Assembly: GCA_944474755.1 (NCBI GenBank)
Contig: OX104117.1
Coordinates: 68,315,522 to 68,379,521 of the forward strand
DNA from: Limnoperna fortunei
Taxonomy: Eukaryota > Mollusca > Bivalvia > Mytilida > Modiolidae
Direction: 5' to 3'
DNA: 64,000 nt
In this document: positions 10,466-22,900 of the stretch, one piece after another
How positions within the stretch are numbered: the stretch's first letter is position 1
Layout: the number at the start of each line of letters is the position of its first letter
Notes under the pieces: generated by a model
What the model saw: the letters and a program-made list of their open reading frames with translations, nothing else
Told to the model about the DNA's origin: nothing
The model's database searches: none
Position numbers and translations under genes: made by a program

Positions 10466-11154
10466 ATATGAGTTTACACTTCAAATTTGGAAACAGCTAA
10501 CTTAAAACCTAAATCTTGTTTACCGCTTTGAATCGCCACATAATGTTTCCCGTGACTGTTCCAAGCTAGTAGTTTGTGTTCTTTTATTTGTCATTGGTGT
10601 TACTTGTTATGTTGTTCAATTCAATTGTGAGCAGATTGATTTGATGCTTACCCCCCTCACCTAGAAGCTCATTGAGTCAATCTCTGTAAAACTCACGAAA
10701 ACTTACGATCCTTGACGAATATTTTTATGTAGCAAATATTTTCAAAAGACATAAAAACAAATCAGTTTGAGTGAACACTGCTCTGAAAGTGATAAGGAAA
10801 ACATTTTATTAATGCTAAGGTACAAGAACTAAAACACGTATAATATCAAATAGATGATTTATTTAAAATTTTATTGCAAATCGCGTCGTTTAAGTTGCAG
10901 AAGGACCACTTTTGCAGCTACCGTTGATGTAGAACAGTATGAGTAAACCGAAGATACATGTATATCAAATACTTATATATGGTTATAAATTATAGCTCAC
11001 ATAAAACCGTGCATTATGATTAGCAATACATCATCCTGATTTTACAAATATATGGTTGCCAGGTACTTTTTATAACGGTTACCTTGTTGACCTTTGACCT
11101 TGTCTCAAATTAAAGCCATTTTCCTACTGCTCACTTCATACCTATATGTTTACT
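10466..11154. other. Non-coding, no recognised feature
   Basis: AT-rich sequence without a coding frame or recognisable repeat. Confidence 0.4.
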
Positions 11155-11470
11155 ATATTATCTTTAACCTGGGACCGTACTGGGAGGGTTCCCATCCAGT
11201 GCTCAACCCTCAGAGCAGCCCATCGCGTCCCCGGGTGGCGGATAAGGGAGGGTTGAAGGGTTGTCAGGTCACAATACGGAAAAACTGGCCGCGAACAGTA
11301 GTGCGTAACGTGTTTGGAGAGTACCAGGCGCTTTGCACGATAAAGACCCCTTTTGTAAATTTCGAAATAGAGTAGGCTTATTGTAGCTACTACAAAAGGC
11401 TAAATTCTCCGACCCTACCCAATACTCCATACTGTTCCAGTGGCAGTCAATATTTTGTTCTCAGTATCCC
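11155..11470 (+). repeat. Dispersed repeat family, copy 1
   Basis: A GC-richer island (ACCGTACTGGGAGGGTTCCC, then AGTAGGCTTATTGTAGC and CTACAAAAGGCTAAATT). A shorter diverged copy on the same strand lies at 46,310-46,510 with the same blocks in order. The open frame through it (11,094-11,375) is probably chance. Class unknown. Confidence 0.6.
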
Positions 11471-13415
11471 ATCCCACCCCTTTTTCTATTGATTTATTGA
11501 TTGTTAACTTAAAATTGTGGCACTTTCCGGGCCAAAAAACGCGTAAACAGGAAGTTGATTGTAAAAAAAATTGTACAGGTTAAATCATCCTACACTGGTC
11601 ATCCTACATTTTGTACACTTTATATTTTGAGAATCGGTAATGTTGTCTTAACACTTGTGTGTTGATATACACTTCTTTACTTCTTTCTCTGAGCAATAGA
11701 GTTACCTAATCCAAGTAGTCTAAATAAGTCATATAAAAATTTATTACGCTCAATAATCTTAATTTGCTTAAAATTGTAAGTATTTATTTTCCAAAGGTTC
11801 TATATAATATACAAGTTATTAATAAAACACAAAATTCAAATTTAATAGATATGTGTAATAGTACACATAATATTACACACGCAAATAACTGTTTTGTAAC
11901 TACTGACGTAAGCGAACCTACGCTAAATAGTCTTGGCACACGAGACCTCGCTTCAAATTATATTCTCTTTTCGCAAAATACACCAACTTAAAACAGCCAC
12001 TAAATCCTGCCTGAGTGAATAAAGACCACTCAACGTTAGTAAATATATAATAAAAACCCTTTAGGGACGTAATTTACTGTCGTCCATTAGTAAATTTTAC
12101 CTGCACACGAGGCCAAGTCAGTATAAAAAATGAAATCTACCACCCGCACTACTTCTAATGTGGAATTACCCACGAATCTTGGGTTCGTTTCAAGTTTTCC
12201 TAATATCTAAATATTAAAGTATAAGACAAATACCTCCCTCTCTTATACTTAATCTCTCTGCTGAAAGGCTTGACAAGAATAAGGGTCTTTTGTCAATTGT
12301 GCCCGGAACACTCTCCGATCTGTCTAACCCTGCGCATCTGCTGTATCTTCACCGGGAACCAGTCCTCTAACACAATAGTCCCCAGTTGACAAAGAGAATA
12401 CCCGTAGTGTAGCTTGCGATTACAATTCAGTAGTTACCACACATGATTTTACAATTAAACCACATGAAGGTACACTCCTAATGTTAAATATTTATGTTAT
12501 GTCTTATATTTATATCATGCTTATCTTATCCTAGTGTTTTTTTAAAACGAACAAAAGCGCGGACCTTTAAATGGCAACAAGCCATTTGGCTGATTTGTTT
12601 TCTTTAAACTATTATAACAAGGAGAATCTTTTCTAAAAGTGTCATAATATTCCATGGTCCGATTTTCTCCTGTAATAGTAATAGTGACGTCTTTTTAAAA
12701 ATATTTTTATTGTCTGATTTCAAACATCTTATAGTCATGTTACAAATAAAATCCGCAGATAAAAAAAATTTCAACCCATTGAATACAGATATAAATCTAG
12801 CTTTTAAAAAGACTAATAAACAAAATTGCGAAGTGTTTAAAAATCTACCAATCTATTTTGTATACATGTATCTACTGGTAGATCTTGTTTGGCTTGAGTG
12901 CTTGGCAATGTTATTTTCTTTCTAATTTAACTATTAATAATGACGAATGCAGTGATTCTTAAACGAAAAAGCAGGTAAAATTATAGCACACTTAATCTAC
13001 ACTTCATTTAAATGAATGCATATTTAAAAAACAAGATATAATGCAAACAAGATTACCCAACATGATATATGCTAAAAATATAAAAAGAAAGTTATTAAAT
13101 GAATATTGTTGCAAATCTTTAATAGACGTCCGTATTACATTTTGCTAAATGGCCAACCTTTTTATTCCGATTTTTGAGTATAAACCTGAAATAGATATTT
13201 TTTCTGTAAATCTATAACTTGTATATTTTTGCAAATAAGGAAATAGCGTTATTCATGACCAAAGCCTTCATTGCACAAAAAGCAGATAGGTTCATGTTTT
13301 GGAAAAAATTTCTATCCTCCTGTTTCAAATGGAATTCTTACATTCGAAGATTTAAATGGTGTTATGCACACGCCCTTTCTTCTGGTAATCTTAACAGGTA
13401 TTTTTATACTCCCAC
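11471..13415. other. Non-coding, no recognised feature
   Basis: No supported gene. Short frames at 11,764-11,991 and 12,710-12,925 show no motif and the composition of surrounding non-coding DNA. Confidence 0.4.
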
Positions 13416-13830
13416 TCGTAAGAGAGGGGCTATATTGCAATCACCTTGTCCGTCTGTCTGTCTGTCCGTCCGATGCAATCTTTCGTAACAGATTTCTCGG
13501 CTTATACTAAAGGGATTGATTTCAAATTTGGTGCACAGTTTTAGCATGATTACTTGTACCGTGCCTGTCCTTTCCAGGTCAGTCAGTTATCAACTTCCTG
13601 TTTTCCAACCGACTTCGACTGTTTAAGGGTCAAAATAGTAAAATTTTTCGTAACAGATTTCTCGGCTTCTACTAAAAGGATTGATTTCAAATTTGGTGCA
13701 CAGCTTTAGCATGATGAGTTGTACAGTGCCTTCCATTTCCAAGTCAGTCAGTTATCTACTTCCTGTTTTCTGAGCCGACTTAGTCGAGTGGGGGACTACT
13801 TAGCACGACTTAGTGCTTGTCCATGTTATA
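13416..13830 (+). repeat. Two-unit tandem repeat, period 165 bp
   Basis: The unit beginning TTTCGTAACAGATTTCTCGG occurs at 13,481 and 13,646, with the same following blocks (GGTGCACAG, AGTCAGTCAGTTAT, CTTCCTGTTTTC). It is preceded by a short TCTG/TCCG simple run (CGTCTGTCTGTCTGTCCG, 13,451-13,468). Looks like a piece of a dispersed tandem element. Confidence 0.8.
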
Positions 13831-14399
13831 TTTCAAATGTTCGTTTGAAAAATAGAATTTACTGTACCAAGAGTTTTCCTAACCCGCACGAAGAAATATG
13901 TTGATCCTTAAGAGTTTGCTTCAAAAATTTTTTATCAAAGAATCCGATTTCAATCATAAAATTATAATCGTGGCCAAAGGAATTAAAATTTATTGCATTT
14001 AATTAATGCATTTTATGTCATTAGTACCTGCAAACCTGTGATTTGTCTATATAAAATACTACTCGTCATGAACAAATTTACACCAATTCGACTAGAGAAA
14101 ATCGACCAACCTAATCGTATACCATAAAGTTAGGTGCTGAGTATAACATCTATAGTGTTTATTTCCTAAATTAAGATGTAATCGTGTAGCAAAGTTATGG
14201 TTTTCATAGCCCCATTAGTATTACTGAGCCCTAAAACTCATCGAATCAAATTTCTTATTTCGGGTCAACATATATTGCTTCGTTTCAAATAGTCTTTTAA
14301 AAATACATAGATTTTGAACTTTTCTATTAGTTTTCTATTTATTGTAACACAACATTCATTATAAATGGAAAAGAACATATGTATAAGTGAAACAATCAA
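13831..14399. other. Non-coding, no recognised feature
   Basis: No gene or repeat recognised. Confidence 0.35.
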
Positions 14400-15520
14400 C
14401 AGCATCAAGAAGTTCACTTTTTAAATATAGTTCACATGTTTGTCTAGATTTTCTTTTACTGAAAACCATAACCTTTGTTTTCCTAACAAATTTATTTACG
14501 TTTCCTTTACCATAAGTTACAATATTTGGACAAGATATTAAGAGATTTTTGCATTTTGCTTTTGATTCAGAGAGGATAGCCGTTTCTTCTGTATAGAAAA
14601 CTCAAAATATCCTTATTCTTCCAATTTGAGAACGTACATATTTTACATACGATTTTATACATGTATTTTGATACACATTGTAAATAAATTTGAAACATCG
14701 TATTTTTTATATAATTAACTTTTTCAAAGACCTGATCTAGAAACTGTGTCAATTTTTAAACTCCTTGAAAGGATAAATAATTTTTTGCCAGAAGAAAGAT
14801 GAATATTAATCAGGGCATAGATTACAAAGATATTGTCAAGAATTAAATAACCTGCTCGAAAACCAGTTTGGTTTTAAGATAACAATGAACTATATCATAT
14901 GCAAAGATATGAGTTGATAATAAGAAAAAAAGCTTTCCCGAACAGCTGATAGGATTAATTGCCCTGTAGTTGTCAGAAGGTCTATAGTACAACCTTTGTT
15001 TTGATTGGTTCAATAACTGATATCAGATATCTTCAGGATAATTTAGTGTCTTGACACAGTTATAAAATGTATTTATATCCACTTCAGGGAGATGTTTTTT
15101 TACAGTCAGAGTAATTTCTTTACCTTTTCCAAAAACTTTTGTATAGCTTTTACGTAGGACTCTTAGTTCTTCGGACCCTATTCTTTGAACCTCTGGTAGC
15201 AAAATTGCAACGTTCTACGCTACTCCCTTGCAATGGCGTTAAAGTACAACTTATTCTAGTGATATATAAAGAGCATGAGTCTTATTGAATTCGTCTTTAT
15301 CTTTAGGTCAAATCATGGTTTGATAACAGTACATGAACTTAATTTCATTGTTCTGTTTCCTGAACCCCAAAGGTGGTTTCTCTCTTCATTAAAATTACAT
15401 TCTCGACTTCACTCACAAGATCGTTTTACCTGTTGGAAGGTAAATGTATCTGTATCAGTGTCATTGAAATATTGTTTAGCAGCGTATGGAATATCTGGAT
15501 TATTTGACAATGCGTAGAAC
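14400..15520 (-). pseudogene. Decayed non-LTR retrotransposon reverse transcriptase
   Basis: On the minus strand, fragments appear in the order expected of a non-LTR ORF2. A KP-WFD-like block lies at about 15,310 and DNYRAINPISCSGKLF at about 14,980. A Q.GFR.GY-like remnant is near 14,850. The stretch RRNGYPL...SKMQKSLNILSKYC.LW (14,530-14,590) resembles the end of the RT domain where the family reads LQKALNILESYCKLW. KTKVMVFSK-type sequence follows near 14,450. The reading jumps frames and has many stops. The clade cannot be fixed by eye. Confidence 0.62.
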
Positions 15521-16309
15521 AAATAATTTGACATTTCATTATTCCATTTAATGAAGTATCAGAATTCTGTTTGGTGGTATTTTTGGGCATGATAAAGACA
15601 AATAAATCGACGCAATTTAATAAATATAGGGAGGCTATTTGTTAATCTACCACTGTTCAATTGCTACGTACTTTTATCAAAAGCGCCCAAAACAAATAAC
15701 AATTCCACATCGTTTACTTAGTTCTTATCACAAATTACCTAAATTGTTCAAACTACCTTTTGGACGCTTAATCCTATCATATATAAGGAATCTTATAAAA
15801 TATCTGGTCTTCAAAACTCAAAATACGAAAAAGGTTTTCGTCTGGAACCACACGATCATTCTCAACTGCTTGTTTTGACATAGCTCGATCACTTTCGTGT
15901 ACTAGCTTTGGCAAGAATCTTGTTTTACATTGAAATTGGTATACCTCTTTTTTTATTAGTTGTTGATTAGACTGCATGTTTCAGAACTTTGTCGATTTCT
16001 TATATGGGATTTGAAACGGACATGTTTGGATTTCTTCTTCTGAAAGTTAAGACTTTTACTGAAATTTGGCTTTAAATGGAAGACTGTGGATACATAAAAC
16101 ATTATTGCTCAATATTGCGAGACTTGATTTAAAAATCATTTCAGCAACCATACTTAAACTCAAAGACCAGCATGCAACAGTAAAAACAATGAGTTTTAAA
16201 ATTTAAAGCACCAATAATATTAAATATTAAACTAATACAATAACAATTATTTTTTTCTCTCTTATTTCTATTTATTTTACAATATTCTGGCATTTGTACG
16301 GCCTATGCA

Positions 16310-17535
16310 GGTGTTAAAGATAGATTTAAATGTTATACTGAAAACATAATTTTATAACAAATGAAGAAAGAAAGAACATGGATAGGTCTTGAACTCCTAG
16401 CATTCTACCAGCACGTCTATTATAAAATTTAGGATATGTACAGCAATGGACACAACTCATTGACGTGAGCACCGTTGCTTAAAGCACGTTTTATTAAGAA
16501 CGGCATTTAATTGACAAAAACTATATCATTTAATTACCGCAAGGGCACGTCAATATATTTTACTGGAATGAAAACTATTAATCTCTCCTAACTTACACAG
16601 TACGGTGCCTCGGTGGCTGAGAGGTTAGGATAGTTAGTCAACTTCTATTGATCACATGCCTGTAAACACTGAGGTTTCGGGTTCGAGTCTCACTGCGGGC
16701 AGAGGGTGCTTAACTCTAACTTCAAGGTCGGGGTTTTTTCCCGGCTACTCCAGATTCCGCCCCAATAAATTCTGGATGCCTCGATATCGATAAAAAATTG
16801 TTGAAAGTAGCGTTAAACACCATTCCAACGATCGAACAAATTAAATCCCAAATAAGGATAATATAGTTATGTTTTTGTCGGTTGATAACAATAACACTTT
16901 CTAACTGCAGTATTTCGGATAATATATCTTCATATATATTAACCTAACATATTTTTGTATTCTTATCTTACGTAGAATTACATGTAAAAACTAATAACGT
17001 ATTAAATTAATAAAATATCTTTTCGTTTTTCGGTATTATTTGCCCAACAAATAATTGAATACATTCTATATAACTAAAACAAGAAGAGATGCGGGAATAA
17101 ATATTACGAACCCCCCAAAACATTTAAAAGCCACATTACAAGATGAACTGTACATTTTAGTTTTTTTTCAAATAACCAAAATGCAAAACATAAGACTGCA
17201 TAAAACTCACTCAAATATTTTTCTCTGTGTTAAATTGTATTTCTGCATAATGCGGTTGTAAATATGTATGACTTTAAAATCATTTTTATTCGATCAAGAA
17301 CATTTCTTGTGTTTGGAGGAACAACTTACCTGATATGTTGCGTCTTTGATTTATCATTTATCCACTATTGAATAAGAAGTAAAACAATTTCTTTCGGATA
17401 TGATTTTAATCCTACTTAAGAGTATTTAAATATTCCATTATCCTTATATCGAGTCGGTTGCGCAGATAAACAATACTACTTTCTAAATTATTGCATCACG
17501 TGACGTTTAAGGTCATATGCATTTAAACATACTTC
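16310..17535 (+). repeat. Paralogue of the BEL insertion locus (empty site)
   Basis: The left part (16,350-16,430: ATGAAGAAAGAAAGAACATGG...CCAGCACGTCTATTAT) aligns with 660-739, and the part after it with 8,566-9,310. The BEL element is absent here, so the CCAGCRCGT...ATTAT junction represents the pre-insertion state in a diverged copy about 15.7 kb downstream. A SINE (16,603-16,838) interrupts this copy. Confidence 0.6.
16603..16838 (+). mobile_element. tRNA-derived SINE (diverged)
   Basis: Box A (TCGGTGGCTGAGAGG) and box B (GGGTTCGAGTCT) are at the head, followed by the body motif TTCTGGATGCC and GAAAGTAGCGTTAAACACC. The tail is not a clean repeat. The internal sequence between head and body is shorter than in 8052-8320. 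Target duplications are not clear. Confidence 0.85.
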
Positions 17536-17589
17536 ACTTACTCTTGTTTTAAAACTTCTATATTTAAGGTCTTTCTCTCTTCTAATAGG

Positions 17590-17870
17590 AAGACCTTAGT
17601 GTATTTCTTCTGATTGTTATAATTAAGATTTTCAACTTTCCGAGTGGAAAGACTAAATGTTATTTGTCTGTTTCTTATTATTAATTCTCTCCATTTTCCG
17701 AGTCGAAATCCTTTCTGTTATTTGTCTGTTTCTTCTTATTATAAAGTTTTTCCACTTTCCAAGTAGATAGTCTTTCTGTTCTTGGTCTGTTTCTTATTAT
17801 TTCGGCTCTCCACTTTCTGAGTGGAACTGCGATTCTTCTTCTTCTTTATTATAGTGTTTTCCCATTATAA
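17590..17870 (+). repeat. Minisatellite, about 60 bp, four units
   Basis: CTTTCCGAGTGGAAAG-like cores at 17,636, 17,694, 17,755 and 17,813 are spaced 58, 61 and 58 bases and joined by TTATTTGTCTGTTTCTTATT-type sequence. The cores contain a short inverted repeat (CTTTCC...GGAAAG). Confidence 0.8.
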
Positions 17871-18512
17871 ATTTTGTTCCGAGACATGTCGTTAAGACAC
17901 ATCCTGGAACACTTTTTATCACAACTTGACAGAGCAACTTTGTAACGCATGAACAAGAAATTTATAGAGACTCGGGGTTTTCACTGTTGGTCAGCATTGA
18001 CCTTGAAGAACATCACAAGGTCGCAAATGTAACATGCGAATTTCAATTGAAAATTAAACATTATATTGTACTTGAAACTTTCGACATTTAGAAAACCAAA
18101 GAACTATATACATATAACATTTCACACATGTTTTTCATTGTTTAAAGAGTATTTATTTAATGAAAAAACATGACATAAAGGGTTTTAAAAGATAATATAG
18201 CCCGAATCTGTCTCGTCATTAAGTCGACCAATCGATGGGTACGGTTTTTCCGATCTGTGTGCAATAACGGTATGCATTTCTAATAAAGTTTGCGTAGCTA
18301 GTTGCCAACGAAACTATGTCCACTGATATTTTTTCTGGTTATTCAGACCAATTGAATTGTCCGGGCTTTGAAATGACACTCTTATTATAATACTTCCTAT
18401 TGTGAATCTAAAAAAGCAATTCATTTAAACCTCTCATTCCATCGTCTAAACAAACACGTTATTTCAACCTCAAGACTATGCATGTGCAAAATCCCCATTC
18501 CAATATAATCCT
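17871..18512. other. Non-coding upstream of polymerase fragment
   Basis: No gene recognised. It should contain the missing N-terminal exon or promoter of the polymerase B gene if that gene was ever complete, but I cannot see either. Confidence 0.35.
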
Positions 18513-18690
18513 ACTGGCCACATTATTATTGATTACCCAGACGTCATTAATAATACTTCTCTAAAAAAATTGTTATATAAAGGACACAAATCCAGATCGC
18601 AATACCTGAAACAAAAGTACGATCTGTTGCAATTTTTATCAAACGTGAAAGATGATGTGGAGAAGGAATTGACTTTAAGGCGAAACAGTC
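18513..18690 (+). pseudogene. Family B DNA polymerase, N-terminal piece before LTR element
   Basis: An open plus-strand reading (blocks YKGHKSRSQYLKQKYDLLQF and DDVEKELTLRR) runs into the LTR element and stops at the target duplication CAGTC. The same protein continues in phase at 25,968, where the second CAGTC lies. Similar N-terminal sequence precedes the exonuclease part in long protein-primed polymerases of animal genomes, from memory of the family pattern. Confidence 0.68.
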
Positions 18691-19807
18691 TGTCACGGAC
18701 GGACGAGTGATGGCTACTAGAAGCACACAAATAAGTCACACAGAATGTCAACAAATATAACAATTTAATTAACTATATACATATACATATATAAACGTAA
18801 AACATAATAACCTAAAAGTGAGAATTTTTTTACAATAGTTAATTTAAAGATCGTAAAGTCCAAAGTTCCAAAATAAATGTTCATTAACTAATACTTCCAG
18901 GAAGAATTCCGTAGGTACAAGATTTACACTGTCACTTCGTTGTTTCTACTGGTATTACATTTCCATGTACTGCAACAAACGGTTACTCGAACACTACACT
19001 GTAACAACACACCACAACATATACCACGTACTGTACACCCACAGCAATTACATACTACTGGCTATTACTGCATAGCACCTAGTAAAATACCATACTACCT
19101 AATAATAATGCGTACACTACTAATTACGTAAACTCCGCTAAATACTTATTTTCGCATTTGTCTATATATATACTACATATATGTACTTCTAAAATATTAC
19201 AAGAGGTTATACTACTACTTCTGTCGTGTTAATTACATCTATTATGAAAATGAATTAAACACAATAATACACAACGTATGACACTGTAAATTAACAGTTT
19301 AGTATGTCGCACTAACAAAATACACCGCTTGACGAGAACATATACTTTACTATACTATAGTTGACAATGAATGCCAGCGTTTTCATGTACAACATTATAA
19401 AGTAACGATACAAAATATCTTGAATTGCTCTTAAACGATAATTAAACCAAATAAAGTGAAAAATGCAATTTACGTAAATGTTGCCGCAAAAACTGAATAT
19501 TTTAGCACATTTAATATTAATAAAATATTAAACAAAACTGTTACTTACCCCAGCAGACCGGTGAGCTCCCAACAGCGCCACGTGCAAGAACTATGTACAC
19601 AATTTACAAATGTGCATGCTTTCTCTGAAGCACTCGACTCGAAAGTGATTTAAATAGTGCACAGGTAAGACCAGGTAAATTTAATCATGTGATTTCAATG
19701 AGGCTCACTATAGGTCATTTAAATATCATACCGGGGTAGCAACGGGTAATAAATTAATACATTTACAAATATAAAAGAAATGTATAAAACAGACGTTGTC
19801 CGTGACA
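18691..19807 (-). repeat. 3' LTR of Gmr1-like element
   Basis: Identical to 24,851-25,967 except for one base seen by eye. Small open frames inside it are duplicated in the other LTR and are not genes. Confidence 0.95.
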
Positions 19808-19821
19808 TCTCCTCCATCCGA
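19808..19821 (-). other. Polypurine tract
   Basis: On the element strand GGATGGAGGAGA directly precedes the 3' LTR; it would prime plus-strand DNA synthesis. Confidence 0.75.
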
Positions 19822-19991
19822 AGAGAAGTACAAAGTACTTTTTTATTTATACATGTCAATTTAAAAAAAAAAAATGTGATCACATTATCAACTGCGAATA
19901 TATAAACAAATCTCAGTATTCGTGTGGCAAGCGCCTCTCCGTATACTAAAATCTGTCTACACCTCACCTTTTCTGATGTCCATCTGATCTC

Positions 19992-22900
19992 CTATATTCT
20001 GCTGAGAAAATCGGCACCTACATTTGCCTTACCACTTACCGCTATTATCTTAAATCTGTAAGGTTGCAAGACCAACGCCCATCGCATAAGTCGCGCATTC
20101 GCTACCTTCTTCTTATTCAAGTAGATTAAAGGTTTATGATCGGTCTGCAATGTGAATTCTTGCCCATACAAGTACCTATGAAACTTTTGAATCGCCCACA
20201 CTATTGCTAAACATTCTTTTTCAATAGTGGAGTAAGCAACTTCACTACTTTTCAATTTCCTACTGGCATAGGCAACCGGCATCTTACTTCCTTCTTGCTC
20301 TTGCATTAAAACGGCCCCAATACCGTAATCTGACGCATCGGTCATCAAAATAAACGGTTCAGACATATTTGGTAGTTTCAAAATTGGAAATTTGACTAGC
20401 GCGTTTCTGAGAGTCCCAAATGCATGTTCGTGAGAACTTTCCCAAATAACCTTATTCGGTTGACCCTTTTTAGTTAGGTCGGTAAGCGGAACTGCGATAC
20501 ATGCAAAATTTGGAATGAATTTACGATAAAACCCTACTAATCCGAGGAAAGATCGCACCTGTTTCTTTGTAACAGGTCTCGGCGCTTCTTGAATCACTCT
20601 TACTTTATCAGGATGAGGTTTTAGTTTGTCGTCTCCTACAAAATGACCTAAACATTCCAAACTACCGTATGCGATAGAACATTTTCCGGGTTTCGCTGTT
20701 AAATGAGCATTCCGCAGTCTAATGAGAAGAACACGCAAAACATTCAAATGTTCAACAAATGTCATAGTGAAAATAATAATGTCGTCAATAAAATTGTCAA
20801 TGTTATCCATGTCCTTTAAAACCAAACGCATCAATCTAGAGAACGAGGCCGGAGCTGTAACCAACCCAAATGGCATTCTGCGAAAATGATACAAACCTTT
20901 TGGGGTTTGAAAAGCTGTTTTTGGTCTAGAACTTTCTGCTAAAGGTAACTGCCAATAACCTTTGGATAAATCTAGCCGTGAAAAAAACTTGTGCCCCGAT
21001 AATTTTGAAAACATTTCATCCGCATTAGGCATTGGTTCAGCATCAAAAATAGTTTGACTATTCAAAGTTCTAAAGTCGATACAAAATCGATTTGTTGTAT
21101 CTTTCTTTTTCACAATTACAATTGGAAAACAATAGGGACTAGAAGACGGTTCAATAACATTCAATTCTAACATCTTAGTAACTTCTTCATTCACGGTCGA
21201 AATCAAGGAATAGGGAATAGGATATGGCTTTATCCTTATCGGTATATCATTACTTAGTCTAATTTCATGCTCTAAAAGATCTGTACAACCAGGATCATTA
21301 CTTAACACGTCGGGAAAATCATCTAAAAGTTCTCTTACCTTAGTTTTTTCCTCTTCCGTAAGTTCGGGATTAACATCGACTTGATCTGCATTTGCATTTG
21401 TATTGATGTAAGGTATATCATGGAACTCACCTTGAGCATCATTTTCTTCACTGTCCATATCAATGACTGCCATGTTTATTGACGCCAACTCCTCCTTGTT
21501 TTGGTAATCATGAACTGTTAAACTGTCACAAATGTTTGTCCTATCTAAGTATTTCTTCAGAAGATTGGCGTGGAAAGTTTTGATCTTACCATTAACACTG
21601 ACTTTATAATCGACCTGACCTACTTTTCCTACAACGTCAAATGGACCTTTCCACTGCATCAGCAATTTGTTATTATCAGTTGGTAATAATATAAGTACCC
21701 TATCACCTACCTTCATATTCCTTTCCTTAGCAGAACTGTCATAGTAAATTTTATGTTTCTTAGAAGCCTTTTCCAGATTATTCCTAGCCAATTCACATGT
21801 AGATTCTAGTCTCTCCTTTAGATCAATAACATACTGATAAGTAGTTTTTACCTCTGTATCAATAGATTCTTTTGTCCACAGCTCCTTCAGTATAGACATC
21901 GGACCTCTTATAGACCTACCATAGACAAATTCAAATGGTGAAAATTTTAAGCTTTCTTGGGGAACCTCCCTATAAGCGAACAATAACGCATTTAAGTACC
22001 TATCCCAATCTTTTGGACGCTCATTACACATGCGTTTTAACATTTGTTTTAAACTGCCATTAAAGCGTTCTACCAAACCATTACACATTGGGTGATATAC
22101 AGTTGTTGTCAGTTGTTTCAATGATATGAGGCGACAAACTTCATTCATGAGTGCTGATGTAAACTGACTACCCATATCAGTAAGCATTTCCTGCGGAACC
22201 CCTACTCTGCAAAATATATCTACTAGAGCTTCTGCAACCCTTTCCGTTTCAATACCCTTCAAAGCTATAGCCTCTGGGTATCTGGTGGCATAGTCAACAA
22301 GAGTCAAAATGTATCTATTTCCTCTATCAGTTACCGGGTGAAGAGGACCAATCAAGTCAACAGCTACCCGCTTGAATGGTTCATCAATCAGGGGCATGTT
22401 TTGAAGAGGAACTCTGCCAATTCTACCCTTCGGTATAGTTTTTTGACAAATATCACACGATTGGCAAAACCTTTTAACATCTGATGTAATTCCTGGCCAA
22501 TAAAAAGACGTAAGTATTCTGTCCAAGGTACGCTGCGTACCCATATGTCCTGACATAATTGACTCATGAGCAAGTTTCATAACCCTTTCACGATAAGGCT
22601 CAGGAACTACCAACTGGCAAAAGACTTTACCGTTCCCTACTGAAGTTGATATAAACTTTCTATAAATAAGATCATTTTTCACCGTCCATGTTACTTTGCA
22701 ATTATGACGGACAATTGTATCTCCAGACTGTACCAGGGTTCTCACTTTAGCTAATGATGGATCATTGATTTGTGCTTCGACAATCTCTTTTGGACTAACT
22801 TCACTTGTAATAATATCCTGTACTCTTAACTGGGAATATGGTTTACCTTTATTCTTAATTTGTTGTCTGGTTTCAACAGCACTCACTGACCTCCAATTAG

